NCBI RefSeq assembly: GCF_004363655.1
Contig: NZ_SNZH01000015.1
Span: 36,803 to 100,802, forward strand
Source: Tahibacter aquaticus
Lineage (GTDB): Bacteria > Pseudomonadota > Gammaproteobacteria > Xanthomonadales > Rhodanobacteraceae
Direction of reading: 5' to 3'
Length of the DNA stretch: 64,000 nt
The translations under genes were made by a program, and so were the position numbers. Position 1 is the stretch's first letter, and each line of letters begins with the position of its first letter. This document shows, piece by piece, positions 46,790-55,922 of this stretch. Under the pieces are notes generated by a model. That model was not told the DNA's origin and made no database searches. It saw nothing but the letters and a program-made list of their open reading frames with translations.

Positions 46790-47752
46790 TCAGGCAGCCA
46801 ATCGGTGCTCGTAATACGGTCGAGCGCGGTCGTCGAGGATGGCGTACTGCGCGGCGAGGTTCTTCGGGTCCGGGTTGAGCCAGGCGTCGAGGTGGTGTTC
46901 CTGGATGGGGATGATGCATCGGTCGTGGCCCGCTGCCGCGATCTCGGGGGGAGGTTCGTCGGTGATGGCGGCGAAGCTGTAAAGCTCCTCATCGCCTTCG
47001 ACCCAATGCGACCACAGGCACGCCACGAGCATGACCTGCTGGGGCTGGGGTCGGAACTCCAGGACCACGTTCTCCTCTTGCTCGCCCGGCGCCAGTTCGC
47101 GGCCTTCGACGGCGTGCTTGGCGACGTTCTCGAAGAAGGCGTTGGCCAGCATCACGCCGTGGCGGTAGCCGAAGAGGTCCCGCCAGAATCCTTCTAGGTT
47201 GTCGCGGCGCGCGTTGTACGTCCCTGGGAACTTGCGGTCGAAAAAGGCCGGCTTGCCGACGGGCCTGCACTGGTACCGCATAGGCTTGATGGTTCGCCGG
47301 CCGTTCTCGAAGACCACTATGGGCGCGTACCAACCGGGGAAGATGCGGCCGTCTTTTTCCTTAGGTTCCGTGCGCTTGATGTCGGCCATCCGGCCCAGCG
47401 CCTGGTCCACCTTGTTGGTCGCGATGCGCTTGCTTTCTGAGGCGGCCTTCGTGGGCTTGGTGGCGAGCTTCCGCTCGGCGTCGGCCAGCCGCTTGCGCTG
47501 GGCGAACACCTCGGTTTCGAGTTTGGCCACCTGCAGCTGGTTGTACTCCGTGATGAGCGCGGGAATTTCGGGCGCCTGGGGAACCGCACCGCTGAGGAAC
47601 CACCGGTCCAGGGCCTTCGGGACACGGATGGGGAGTTCGCGCTGACGATCCCAGTACAGGCGGACGAAGTCTTTGATGTTCATGGCCTCGTCCAGCCCCA
47701 CCACTCGGACGTAGCGGTTGTAATCGGCCACGACTTGGGCGCTGTAGCACAT
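46790..47752 (-). CDS. SRAP domain protein (YedK/HMCES family) with insertion
   Basis: A 320-residue SRAP protein, longer than the usual ~220. Catalytic Cys2 directly follows the initiator Met (MCYSAQ), TYNARRDNL supplies the active-site Asn/Arg, NAFFE the Glu and AGHDRCIIPIQ the His. SRAP proteins form a covalent link with abasic sites in single-stranded DNA and protect them. About residues 68-140 form an inserted coiled coil (LETEVFAQRKRLADAERKL, then KTEPKEKDG-like linker) not found in short members. It lies near the SOS cassette, which fits damage tolerance, but shows no evident LexA box of its own. Confidence 0.88.
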   Translation of the reverse strand: MCYSAQVVADYNRYVRVVGLDEAMNIKDFVRLYWDRQRELPIRVPKALDRWFLSGAVPQAPEIPALITEYNQLQVAKLETEVFAQRKRLADAERKLATKPTKAASESKRIATNKVDQALGRMADIKRTEPKEKDGRIFPGWYAPIVVFENGRRTIKPMRYQCRPVGKPAFFDRKFPGTYNARRDNLEGFWRDLFGYRHGVMLANAFFENVAKHAVEGRELAPGEQEENVVLEFRPQPQQVMLVACLWSHWVEGDEELYSFAAITDEPPPEIAAAGHDRCIIPIQEHHLDAWLNPDPKNLAAQYAILDDRARPYYEHRLAA

Positions 47753-48312
47753 CCCGGCGACTCCGATGGCGAAGACGGCAAGCTACACCAACGAATGCCT
47801 GGAGACGTGAAACGCCCGCGTTGACGAACCCCGAAGCCGGACTCGACGGTTTCGCTCAGGGATATTCCGGTCCGAGTGGCATCGGGGCACGCCTCTGGCA
47901 CGCCGCGAGGTAGCTCACCGCGCGACCCTGGTCAATGCGGAGGGCTTAAGCCGGACGGGCGACGAGTGAAGCGTGGCTGCCCACCGAGTCGGACCAGACG
48001 CGCGCGGCGTTGGCGAGCAGGCAGCCCCCCTGGTCGAACGCGCGATAGCTTGGCGGCCGCAGCTGCTCCGCCTTCAGTAGGGCGGATGCAGCACGGCCCA
48101 CAAGGCCGGGGTGCCGTCTGTCAGGCGACGCGGCCCGTTTCCCTCCACAACGCGCACAGATGCTCGGTCCACTCGTACACTTCGGACAGCCGGTGGAAGT
48201 TGGCCGGCTGGACCGGATTTCGCCTGTGAGAGTTTGGCGCGTGTCGCGACAGTCAATGAGTGCCAAAGCGCCCAAGTGAAAGCGGGCCGCGCTCGACGAC
48301 CAGGGGAGTGGA
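47753..48312. other. 560-bp region with degenerate coding remnants
   Basis: No intact gene. On the minus strand, two protein-like segments in different frames are visible: one ending with a TGA at 48121-48123 (FHRLSEVYEWTEHLC) and one ending near 47946 (AEQLRPPSYRAFDQGGCLL). Neither has a start codon with a ribosome site. They read like pieces of one or two decayed genes at the edge of the gajAB insertion. The promoter for gajA is presumably within the last 150 bp but is not obvious. Confidence 0.35.
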
Positions 48313-50379
48313 ATGCGCATCGAAAAAGTGGAAGTAAAGAACTTTCGTCTGCTCAAGCACGCAACCCTACTGCTCGAAGAGCAAGCCACCGTCGTCGTGG
48401 GGCGGAACAACAGCGGCAAGACATCACTGACGGAACTGTTCCGCCGCCTGCTGAAAGACACCACGCCGCAGTTCCGCCTGGAAGATTTCGCGCTCCCCGT
48501 GCATGCAGATTTCTGGACCGCTGCCCAGAAACTGTCCGGTGGGGAGTCCTTGGACGATGTCCGGAAAGCGTTGCCGTGTATCGAGGTGCGGATGACGTTC
48601 CGGTACTCAGCCACCGAAGAACTCGGACCGCTGACCCCGTGCGTTGTCGATTTGGACGAGGCCTGTTCCGAAGCGCTGGTGGTCGTCCGTTTTGAGCCGC
48701 GCGACGGCACCCTGGCCGACCTCCTCGCGAAGGAGGGGCCGACGGACGCCGCGATTGACCTGCAGCGGGACCGATTCTACCGAGCGCTCCAAGACCGCAT
48801 CGGCAAATCGTATGGGTGTTCCGTACACGCCGAAGACCCGAACGACTCCACGAACAGGAAAGAACTCGACCTGGGCCATCTTCGGGCCATCGTTCGGGCC
48901 GACATCATCACCGCGCAGCGCGGGTTGGACGACACCACCGCCCGAGACCGGGACGTGCTCGGAAAGATTCTGCAAGACCTGTTTGACTCCGCCTCCGCGG
49001 AAGGAGCAGACAAAGCCGGTAAGGATCTTATCGACGGGCTGACGCAGGCGGTCGATGGCATCCAGGAAACCCTTCGATCCCAGGTGGAGACCCACCTGCA
49101 GGGGCTGCTGCCGCACTTCGAGGTTTTCAACTACCCGGGGTTCAACAACCCCGACCTGACGACGGAAACCGGATTCGACGTGGCGCGGCTGCTTCAAAAC
49201 CACACGAAGGTCCGCTACCCGGGGGCGCACGGCCTGACGTTGCCGGAAACCTACAACGGACTCGGTGCGCGAAACCTCATCTACATCCTGTTGCACCTCT
49301 ACAGCTTCTTCAAACAATTCCAGGTGGCACCCGCTGCTCCGGCCGTCCATCTCGTTTTTATTGAGGAACCGGAAGCGCACCTCCACCCGCAGATGCAAGA
49401 AGTGTTCGTGCGGCAACTGGAGGTCATCGCGAAGAAATTCGCCGAACTCAACGGCGGCGGGGACTGGCCAGTTCAGTTTCTCATCTCCACGCATTCTTCC
49501 CACATCGCAAACTCTGCGCCCATCAACGCGCTCCGGTATTTCGTGGCGGGTGCGGAAGCTCCAGCATCATCCTGGCGGGCGGCGCGGATCAAAGACCTGC
49601 GTGCAGGTCTGTCGGGCAAGGCCGCCGACGACCTGAAATTCCTCCAGCAGTATCTGACGCTCACCCGCTGCGATTTGTTCTTTGCCGACAAGGCCATCCT
49701 CATCGAGGGTACCTGCGAGCGGCTGTTGCTGCCGGTCATGATGCGGCTGGTTGATGCCGAAGACGCGACGGCTCCGCAATTGGCCAGCCAATACTTCACG
49801 GTACTGGAAGTGGGTGGGGCGTACGCGCACATTTTCGATGACTTGCTGACGTTTCTCGAACTGCCGGCGCTCGTCATCACCGACATCGATGCCGTTGATG
49901 GCGACGGGGAGGCTTGCCCTGTCGCCGGCGGTGAGAAATCGAGCAATGCCTGCATCAAGGCATGGTTTGACGGAAAGTCTTCGAAGCCAAGCGACTTGGT
50001 TGCGTACGTGGAAGCTGATCGTGTTAAGGGCATCAAACGCCTTGCTTATCAGATTCCGGAAGGCGACGGCGAGCCGTGCGCCCGGAGTTTGGAAGACGCC
50101 GTGATGCTCGCCAACAAGACCGCGTACGGCCTTCAGAACGTTCCAGCGGCAGACCTCGGCCAGCGGGCCGCGGACCTCGCCAAAAAGCAAAAGAAAACGG
50201 AGTTCGCCCTGAAGTTGGCGCTGGGTAATCAAGCGTGGAGTGTGCCGCGGTACATCGCTGAAGGCCTACGCTGGCTGGCCCGGACGAATGCACCCGAGTC
50301 GCCTGCGCCGCCACAGCCGCTACCACCGCCGGCAGCGGTGGCCGCGGCGATGCCGGCAGCAACGGGAGCGACCGCGTGA
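48313..50379 (+). CDS. gajA: GajA-like OLD-family ATPase-TOPRIM nuclease
   Basis: A 688-residue class 2 OLD protein, with a good ribosome site (AGGGGAG). Walker A GRNNSGKTS is at residues 30-38 after the KNFR strand; FIEEPEAHLHPQ (near 352) is the Walker B/D-loop. The TOPRIM domain follows: ILIEGTCERLLLP near 461 with the acidic Glu, and ITDIDAVDGD near 520 with the Asp-x-Asp. GajA nicks or cuts DNA when nucleotides are depleted during phage infection. Its stop overlaps the gajB start (GTGA). It is about 100 residues longer than typical GajA, with a Pro/Ala-rich tail. Confidence 0.85.
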   Translation: MRIEKVEVKNFRLLKHATLLLEEQATVVVGRNNSGKTSLTELFRRLLKDTTPQFRLEDFALPVHADFWTAAQKLSGGESLDDVRKALPCIEVRMTFRYSATEELGPLTPCVVDLDEACSEALVVVRFEPRDGTLADLLAKEGPTDAAIDLQRDRFYRALQDRIGKSYGCSVHAEDPNDSTNRKELDLGHLRAIVRADIITAQRGLDDTTARDRDVLGKILQDLFDSASAEGADKAGKDLIDGLTQAVDGIQETLRSQVETHLQGLLPHFEVFNYPGFNNPDLTTETGFDVARLLQNHTKVRYPGAHGLTLPETYNGLGARNLIYILLHLYSFFKQFQVAPAAPAVHLVFIEEPEAHLHPQMQEVFVRQLEVIAKKFAELNGGGDWPVQFLISTHSSHIANSAPINALRYFVAGAEAPASSWRAARIKDLRAGLSGKAADDLKFLQQYLTLTRCDLFFADKAILIEGTCERLLLPVMMRLVDAEDATAPQLASQYFTVLEVGGAYAHIFDDLLTFLELPALVITDIDAVDGDGEACPVAGGEKSSNACIKAWFDGKSSKPSDLVAYVEADRVKGIKRLAYQIPEGDGEPCARSLEDAVMLANKTAYGLQNVPAADLGQRAADLAKKQKKTEFALKLALGNQAWSVPRYIAEGLRWLARTNAPESPAPPQPLPPPAAVAAAMPAATGATA

Positions 50380-52172
50380 ACCACTCGGCTCCGCTCAATC
50401 CCGCGCAAGCGGAGGCTGAAAAGGCCATGGCCCAACTGTTTGAGTGCATCCGCGCCGGGCAGAGTTTCGTGTTCGAGGCCGGGGCGGGCGCCGGCAAAAC
50501 CTATTCGCTCATCGAAGCATTGGAGCGGTTGCTGGCCGAGCGCGGGCGCTCGTTGGTCCGCCAACACCAGCAAATCGCCTGCATCACGTTCACCAACGTG
50601 GCGAAGAACGAAATCGACACGCGCACGGACCGCCACCCCGCGGTGTACTCGGACACCATCCACGGTTTCTGCTGGTCGCTTCTGAAAGACCAACAAAGCG
50701 AACTACGCCGGCTGGTTCCCGAGTTGAAGAAGTGGCCGGAGCGCCTGGCGGAAGCCGGCGAAATCGGAACCCGACAAATCAACTACGAACTCGGCTTTCC
50801 GCATGTCGAAGACGACGGCCTCTCCTTGAGCCACGATGACGTGCTCGACCTGATGACGGCCTGCCTGGGCAAGCCCAAGTTCAGGCGCATGATGACGGCC
50901 CGCTACCCCATCCTGTTCATCGACGAGTATCAGGACACCGATGCGGACTTTGTGAATGCGTTGATGACCCACTTCTTGGGGCAGCCGGGGGCGCCGCTCA
51001 TCGGCCTCTTCGGAGATGGGTGGCAAAAAATTTACGGCGACGGATGCGGCACGATTTCTTACGACGGCTTAACGCCCATCGGCAAGGGAGCCAACTTCCG
51101 CTCGGTCCCCGCCGTGGTGAATGTCCTCAACAAGATGCGGCCCGAGCTGCCCCAGGCCGTCGAAGACGAAGACGCCCCGGGCAGCGCGGTCATCTATCAC
51201 ACGAACGCCTGGACCGGGGCGCGGCGAACGGAAGCCCATTGGAAGGGCGATGTCAGCCCGGAAGCGGCGAAGGCCTACATGGAGCGCGTCAAAGCACTTC
51301 TAACCGAAGACGGGTGGCGCTTCGAACCGGGTGAGACCAAGGTGCTGATGCTCACGCACAATTTGCTGGCCCAGGAGCAGGGATACGCCGGGATCGCGGC
51401 CGTCTTCGGGGGGCGTACGGACGCCTTCGTGAAGAAAGAGGATGCCCACATCGCGTTCCTGGTGGACGTCGTGGAGCCTGCATGCGCGGCCTTCGCGGCC
51501 AAGCGGTACGGCGACATGTTCGCGAGACTGGGTGGTTCGGTGCCCCAGATCACCAGTCCCCAACGGAAGGCGGCCATCCGAGCATCCATGGAGCGCCTCG
51601 TGGCGTTGCGGACAACCGGCACCATCGGTGAGGTCGTCGACTACCTCCGTGCCGAGGACGGCTTTCATCTGCCGGAAAAGGTGGAAAGTAAGGAAGCGAA
51701 CTTGCTGAACGCTGTAGACAAACCAGCCGGCACGACTCCGTCCGAAGCCGAGGCCGCTGAAGAGAAAGAGGGCGGCGAGCAACAGTCTGCGACATGGATG
51801 GAAAGGCTTCGTCAACTGCGGCAGGTCCCCTACGCCGAAATCGTCGCACTGGAACAATTCATCAACGGAATGACTCCCTTCGCTACCAAGCACGGCGTCA
51901 AAGGGGCGCAGTTCAACAACGTGCTGGTGGTCGTCGGCCGAGGCTGGAATCAGTACAACTTTGACCAGATGCTGGCCTGGGTAAGCAAGGGAATTCCGAG
52001 GGGAAAGGAAGCCACGTTCGAGCGAAGCCGCAATTTGTTTTACGTGGCTTGCTCTCGGCCACGGAAAAGGCTAGCGGTGCTGTTTACCCAGGAAGTTTCC
52101 CCGTCCGCCATGGATACTCTCAAGTCATGGTTTGGTGCGGGTAGCGTGCAAGAAATGTATGACGTGGGTTAA
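50376..52172 (+). CDS. gajB: GajB-like UvrD-family helicase
   Basis: A 598-residue SF1 helicase from a GTG overlapping the gajA stop. Motif I EAGAGAGKTYSL is at residues 34-45, ITFTNVAKNEI is motif Ia, LFIDEYQDTDADF is motif II, GDGWQKIYG is motif III-like, and FYVACSRPRKRLAVLF at the C-terminus is motif VI. In Gabija, GajB works with GajA as a complex in anti-phage defence, consuming nucleotides or processing DNA ends. The pairing and overlap make Gabija the best match, though any class 2 OLD-UvrD system is possible. Confidence 0.85.
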   Translation: MNHSAPLNPAQAEAEKAMAQLFECIRAGQSFVFEAGAGAGKTYSLIEALERLLAERGRSLVRQHQQIACITFTNVAKNEIDTRTDRHPAVYSDTIHGFCWSLLKDQQSELRRLVPELKKWPERLAEAGEIGTRQINYELGFPHVEDDGLSLSHDDVLDLMTACLGKPKFRRMMTARYPILFIDEYQDTDADFVNALMTHFLGQPGAPLIGLFGDGWQKIYGDGCGTISYDGLTPIGKGANFRSVPAVVNVLNKMRPELPQAVEDEDAPGSAVIYHTNAWTGARRTEAHWKGDVSPEAAKAYMERVKALLTEDGWRFEPGETKVLMLTHNLLAQEQGYAGIAAVFGGRTDAFVKKEDAHIAFLVDVVEPACAAFAAKRYGDMFARLGGSVPQITSPQRKAAIRASMERLVALRTTGTIGEVVDYLRAEDGFHLPEKVESKEANLLNAVDKPAGTTPSEAEAAEEKEGGEQQSATWMERLRQLRQVPYAEIVALEQFINGMTPFATKHGVKGAQFNNVLVVVGRGWNQYNFDQMLAWVSKGIPRGKEATFERSRNLFYVACSRPRKRLAVLFTQEVSPSAMDTLKSWFGAGSVQEMYDVG

Positions 52173-52274
52173 CCCGAGCAGACTGTTTTGGGTGGACCAT
52201 CTACGGAAATCAGACCGACTAGGTGCCTACAAGCGGGTTAGTCCAAACGGACCTGGTCCGCCCGGAGAAAATAC

Positions 52275-52544
52275 ATGGCTAGCTCAGAAGTTGTAACCGC
52301 GCAGGGGCTTTTAGGCTTGGGGGTTGAGCTAAAATTCTTCTTGCTGTGTGTATTATATGGCGCGTTGATAGCGCTTCTTTTAAGGCTTGCACTCGGAAGA
52401 GCCTTGGGGGCAATTGTTTCTTTGGTGGCCGTACTTGTAGTTTGTGGGATAATTTGTCTGGCTGCTTCTGTAGGCCCACTTTGGTGGGCTTATTTCCTTG
52501 TCGCGCCAATCGTTGGTGTTGTAGTGGTTATGGCTTTTCCCTAG
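52275..52544 (+). CDS. small membrane protein (three TM segments)
   Basis: An 89-residue, almost wholly hydrophobic protein with three TM segments (about 18-38, 43-63 and 68-88). GGAGA lies about 9 nt before the ATG. Base composition and codon use are clearly less GC-rich than the flanking genes. It lies 102 bp downstream of gajB on the same strand and converges with another small membrane gene. It might be an accessory component of the defence locus, or independent cargo. Confidence 0.55.
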   Translation: MASSEVVTAQGLLGLGVELKFFLLCVLYGALIALLLRLALGRALGAIVSLVAVLVVCGIICLAASVGPLWWAYFLVAPIVGVVVVMAFP

Positions 52545-52552
52545 ATATTTCT

Positions 52553-52768
52553 CTAAAAAAGAAAATTGATTAGGCTTATTAATTCGCGTACAAGAACGAC
52601 AGAAGAGACAATTATAACTGTGGCAAAAGAGTATGGCGCCGCTAAATAAATGGCCCATTCGAGGCACTTGAACCAGGGCGGCTTTCTTCTCTCGACATCG
52701 ATACTCCAACGTTGCATGCGCTCATGAAGCGATCCGGGCTGTGGCGGTATTGGCTGCAGCCATCTCAT
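52553..52768 (-). CDS. small C-terminally anchored membrane protein
   Basis: From the ATG at 52768 the product has 71 residues: a charged N-terminal half (HERMQRWSIDVERRKPPW) and one TM segment near the end (WAIYLAAPYSFATVIIVSSVVLV) with a short tail. The frame is open another 42 codons to a TTG at 52894, so the protein may be longer (113 aa). Codon use is AT-rich like its convergent neighbour 8 bp away. Unrecognised. Confidence 0.4.
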   Translation of the reverse strand: MRWLQPIPPQPGSLHERMQRWSIDVERRKPPWFKCLEWAIYLAAPYSFATVIIVSSVVLVRELISLINFLF

Positions 52769-52977
52769 CGTCCCATGCGGCAAGCGATTCGAAGCCGGCA
52801 GGCAATGAGGTTGAGAGCTATGCGGAGGGAAGAGCATTGACGGGACGGAGCAGTGAGGGCAGTCACAACCTAACAGGTAACTGACGCAGCGCAAGATGAT
52901 CCGGCGAGGCTGTTTTTTTATTCAAACCTTTTTCATTCGGCGTCGCTAAGACTTTTTGTACACCAGGTGGCCAGGCC

Positions 52978-54543
52978 ATGGACGAACGCATCGCACGCCT
53001 AAAGACGCCCCAGGATGCCCACAACCTTGCGGCGAACGCAAAGCGATTGGGGCGTCCGGACCTGGAAGCAGAAGCCCTGCAGCGCGCCAGCGAACTTAAG
53101 GCTGCAGAGGAGGGCTACATCAGCCCCGCCCAGCAAGCCATTGCCCTCGCTCTGTACGCTTACGAGGACGAGCAAAGTCGGCTCAAGGGCCGCACCTTCC
53201 GCGCGAACCGGACCCGCCAGATGCTGGAGCGACACGGCGTGCTGGCCGCAGCCGAACGAATGGTGCTGACCCGTAAACCTTCTACGGGCTACGAAGTGCT
53301 CGAAGAAGCGGGTCTTCAGGAACTCAGTTTCGAGTCCATCATCGACCGTTTCCCGACCGAGTTCTCACCCATTGCGGTGGAGGCTGCGCGGGCGCGGTTG
53401 GAAGGAAAGCCTTTGCCACGCGCCGTCAGACAGTTCGACTCACCAGCGAGTACGGCGGTGGACAAGCCCGACGAGTTGTTCCCTGTTTCGTCGGCCGTGC
53501 TTGACGATGAGGCACGAATTTTCGTCCAGGGGTGTGTTAACCCCAGTTCGTGGTTCCAGACCGGATGGTTGCCGGATTACCGCAAGGCGGTGGCAACCAT
53601 TGCACGGGCAATGAAGGACAACCGACCCGAAGATGCGTTCGTAGCCGTCTGGCGGACTCAGGAAAACTCCATCAGCAGCGGCGGACAGGGAATGCTCAGC
53701 TACGAAACCGTAGATCGGATGCGAGAGGAGCTCATCCAGGTCATCCGCGACATCCACATGGATGGCAGCCCGGCGAACTTCGACCGCACCGTAGAACGCT
53801 TCGAAGGCTGGAAGACCGAAGGGCGCATCGAAAAGGTGCCGCGATTGCTAATCGCCCGTGCCTTTGCTGGCGTACATCCTGTCCTCTACCACACGACCGT
53901 GGATGGGGGCCGGCACACTCGGGCTTTGGACTGGTTTGTCCAGCACACTGGGTTTGTTATGCCTCGCTCGGACAGTTGGGCGGCTCGCGCTCGGGCATTG
54001 ACGATGCACCTCGACAGGGCGGGAATCTTTGATGACGATCTCGCTCGAAACATGTTCCCCTGGTTTGTGATCGAACAGCTGAATGCGCGCATCCTCCCGC
54101 CCAGCGTCCCGCCCGGACACCGGCCCCGAGCGGCCCAGGCAGTTGCCCACCTGCCCGAGGCTACGCGCATCCTGGTGCTGAGGCACAACATCTTGCTCTC
54201 GGCTTTGTTCGAGTCCCTGGTGTCGGAGTTCGGTAGGGCGAGAGTTTGGACCGAATTCGCGACAGGGACCGGCGGTTTTGCCGATGCTGTCGCTTTGCGT
54301 CCCGACGGACGCTGGCAGGTCTACGAAATCAAGATTGCTGACACCGCCGCCGAGGTGGTCCGCCAAGCTATGGGTCAGTTGCTCGAATACGGCTTCCGTA
54401 CGGGCGGTCTGGAGCCGTTAAAGTTGGTGGCCGTCGGAGAGCCCGCATTGGATGGCATCACAGATCGCTTCCTTACACGCCTTCGCTCGGAATTTAATCT
54501 CGACATCGACTATCTGCAGATCGATGTGCCGGCCCTTGCTTAA
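52978..54543 (+). CDS. putative PD-(D/E)XK nuclease-fold protein
   Basis: A 521-residue protein. The first ~400 residues are helical and unfamiliar. Residues ~425-475 have the restriction-endonuclease-like pattern: FADAVALRPDGRWQVYEIKIA, giving D...E-x-K, followed by a helix with QAMGQLLEYGF, typical of the Q-x3-L(x)Y helix after the active site. It is likely a DNA nuclease or a nuclease-fold protein; the neighbouring gajAB suggests defence. The start is the ATG at 52978. No partner methylase or ATPase is adjacent. Confidence 0.65.
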   Translation: MDERIARLKTPQDAHNLAANAKRLGRPDLEAEALQRASELKAAEEGYISPAQQAIALALYAYEDEQSRLKGRTFRANRTRQMLERHGVLAAAERMVLTRKPSTGYEVLEEAGLQELSFESIIDRFPTEFSPIAVEAARARLEGKPLPRAVRQFDSPASTAVDKPDELFPVSSAVLDDEARIFVQGCVNPSSWFQTGWLPDYRKAVATIARAMKDNRPEDAFVAVWRTQENSISSGGQGMLSYETVDRMREELIQVIRDIHMDGSPANFDRTVERFEGWKTEGRIEKVPRLLIARAFAGVHPVLYHTTVDGGRHTRALDWFVQHTGFVMPRSDSWAARARALTMHLDRAGIFDDDLARNMFPWFVIEQLNARILPPSVPPGHRPRAAQAVAHLPEATRILVLRHNILLSALFESLVSEFGRARVWTEFATGTGGFADAVALRPDGRWQVYEIKIADTAAEVVRQAMGQLLEYGFRTGGLEPLKLVAVGEPALDGITDRFLTRLRSEFNLDIDYLQIDVPALA

Positions 54544-54743
54544 AGGTGCCCGCCTCGGATTCCTAATAGCGTCGTTGGCTTCAGTCGCTTGATCCGAGCG
54601 AGCCCCGCCTCCGGCTCCTCGTGGTCTATGGCAAGCATCTGAAACCCAGAGTCCTTCCAGAGCCAAGCCACTGCGTCGGACCGCGCCACCCGCAGCAACG
54701 CTCGGGCGGCCATCTCCAAAAACGCTTCGTATAACGCTGGCAA
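54540..54743 (-). CDS. small hypothetical protein, possible
   Basis: A 67-residue frame from a TTG at 54743 whose stop overlaps the end of the nuclease gene. The sequence (ALYEAFLEMAARALLRVARSDAVAWLW) is protein-like. The frame continues upstream for about 50 codons without an ATG, so the true start is unclear and this may be the tail of a broken gene in the 54.5-55.1 kb area. Confidence 0.35.
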   Translation of the reverse strand: MPALYEAFLEMAARALLRVARSDAVAWLWKDSGFQMLAIDHEEPEAGLARIKRLKPTTLLGIRGGHL

Positions 54744-54897
54744 GGAATGGCTTTTGCGGTTGGTTAGCGGGACATTGGCCGCATTCGAGAGGAGTAAACG
54801 CGCTTTCTCCAGTCTTCGCAGGCGGTGTCTTCCACGTTGATGCCGTGGTAGCGCCAGTTGCCGAACACCCGGGCGTCGTTCCCCGTTCCCGGATTCG

Positions 54898-55065
54898 CTA
54901 CGAGTCCCGCGTGTTCAGGCAGCCCCGCACCTTGCCGCAGTCGGCCTTCCAGTCGAAATCTAGGCCGTACAAGACCTCCCCCACCGCGTGCCCGCGGCCT
55001 AGGAACCCCGGCAGTTTGCCGCAGTTGCAATGGCAGCGAGTCCGGAAGGCGCCGCATTCGAGCAT
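54898..55065 (-). CDS. small cysteine-rich hypothetical protein, possibly frameshifted
   Basis: A 55-residue frame from an ATG at 55065 with seven cysteines, four of them in a CGAFRTRCHCNCG cluster near the N-terminus. It stops at a TAG at 54898-54900, but an adjacent frame continues with equally protein-like sequence (VFGNWRYHGINVED) to about 54764. Together they suggest a ~100-residue zinc- or metal-binding protein broken by a frameshift. No ribosome site is clear. Unrecognised. Confidence 0.35.
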   Translation of the reverse strand: MLECGAFRTRCHCNCGKLPGFLGRGHAVGEVLYGLDFDWKADCGKVRGCLNTRDS

Positions 55066-55270
55066 CGGAATTTTCCGACTGAAGAGTGGGGCAGTGTCCG
55101 TTCCACGCGGACCAGGAGTGCGCACGACGGTGAGTAGCTTCGCCCCGTCGGCGGGAAGCGCAACACGGGTGTGTGCTCCACGGTGTTTCGCCGCTGCGCG
55201 TGCGCGTCCCTCGGTTCGACGGGGCTGCCGGAACTCACCGGCGCACCCCCTCGCGCCGCGGAGAACCGAC

Positions 55271-55765
55271 ATGGGCTTCATCCGCCAACTCGACGGCACC
55301 TACCGATTCCAACGCCAGCGCACGCCCGTCGCCGAATGCGACATTTTGGCCGCCGCGGAAGACATCCTGCGGCTCAGGCTCGAACGCCAGGGCGCCATCA
55401 AAACACCCCGCGACGCCGCCGAGTTTCTGCGCCTGCGAATCGGTCATCTGGTCCACGAAGAATTTCACGTCCTCTGGCTCGACACGCGCCACCGCATCCT
55501 GGCGGTGGACCGGCTTTTCAGCGGCACGCTCGACGGCACGGCGGTGCATCCCCGTGAGGTCGTCCGGCGCGCCTTGGACGTCAACGCCGGCGCTGCGGTG
55601 CTGGCCCACAACCACCCTTCGGGCGTTTGCGAACCCAGTTCGGCCGACCTGCTCATCACCGAGGAGTTGAAGAACGCGCTCCGGCTCGTCGGCGTGCGGC
55701 TGCTCGACCACCTGATCGTCGGTGCCGGAGCCACCGTATCGCTGGCGGAGCGGGGCGCGATGTAG
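55271..55765 (+). CDS. radC: RadC-like JAB-domain protein
   Basis: A 164-residue protein with the JAB/MPN metalloprotease-like motif: an upstream Glu (HEEFHVLWLD), HNHPSG (H-x-H-P-S-G) and a Ser/Asp seven residues later (SSADLLITEEL). It is shorter than chromosomal RadC at its N-terminus (no HhH region), typical of accessory RadC copies carried by mobile elements and phages. GGAG precedes the ATG. RadC proteins are not established as repair enzymes despite the name; accessory copies are often near anti-restriction or defence genes. Confidence 0.88.
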   Translation: MGFIRQLDGTYRFQRQRTPVAECDILAAAEDILRLRLERQGAIKTPRDAAEFLRLRIGHLVHEEFHVLWLDTRHRILAVDRLFSGTLDGTAVHPREVVRRALDVNAGAAVLAHNHPSGVCEPSSADLLITEELKNALRLVGVRLLDHLIVGAGATVSLAERGAM

Positions 55766-55922
55766 CGCCCCCACAGGCCTCATTAGTCCTTCCGCCCGGG
55801 TCTTTGCCATCAGCATGCTGGGCCACTCGTATGAAGACTGCGGTCGGCGGCGCGATCGATAAGAAGGCGGAGCAGACCGAAAATTCTGCGGGTCAGAGAC
55901 GCACGTTGTGATGGCTTTGTGG

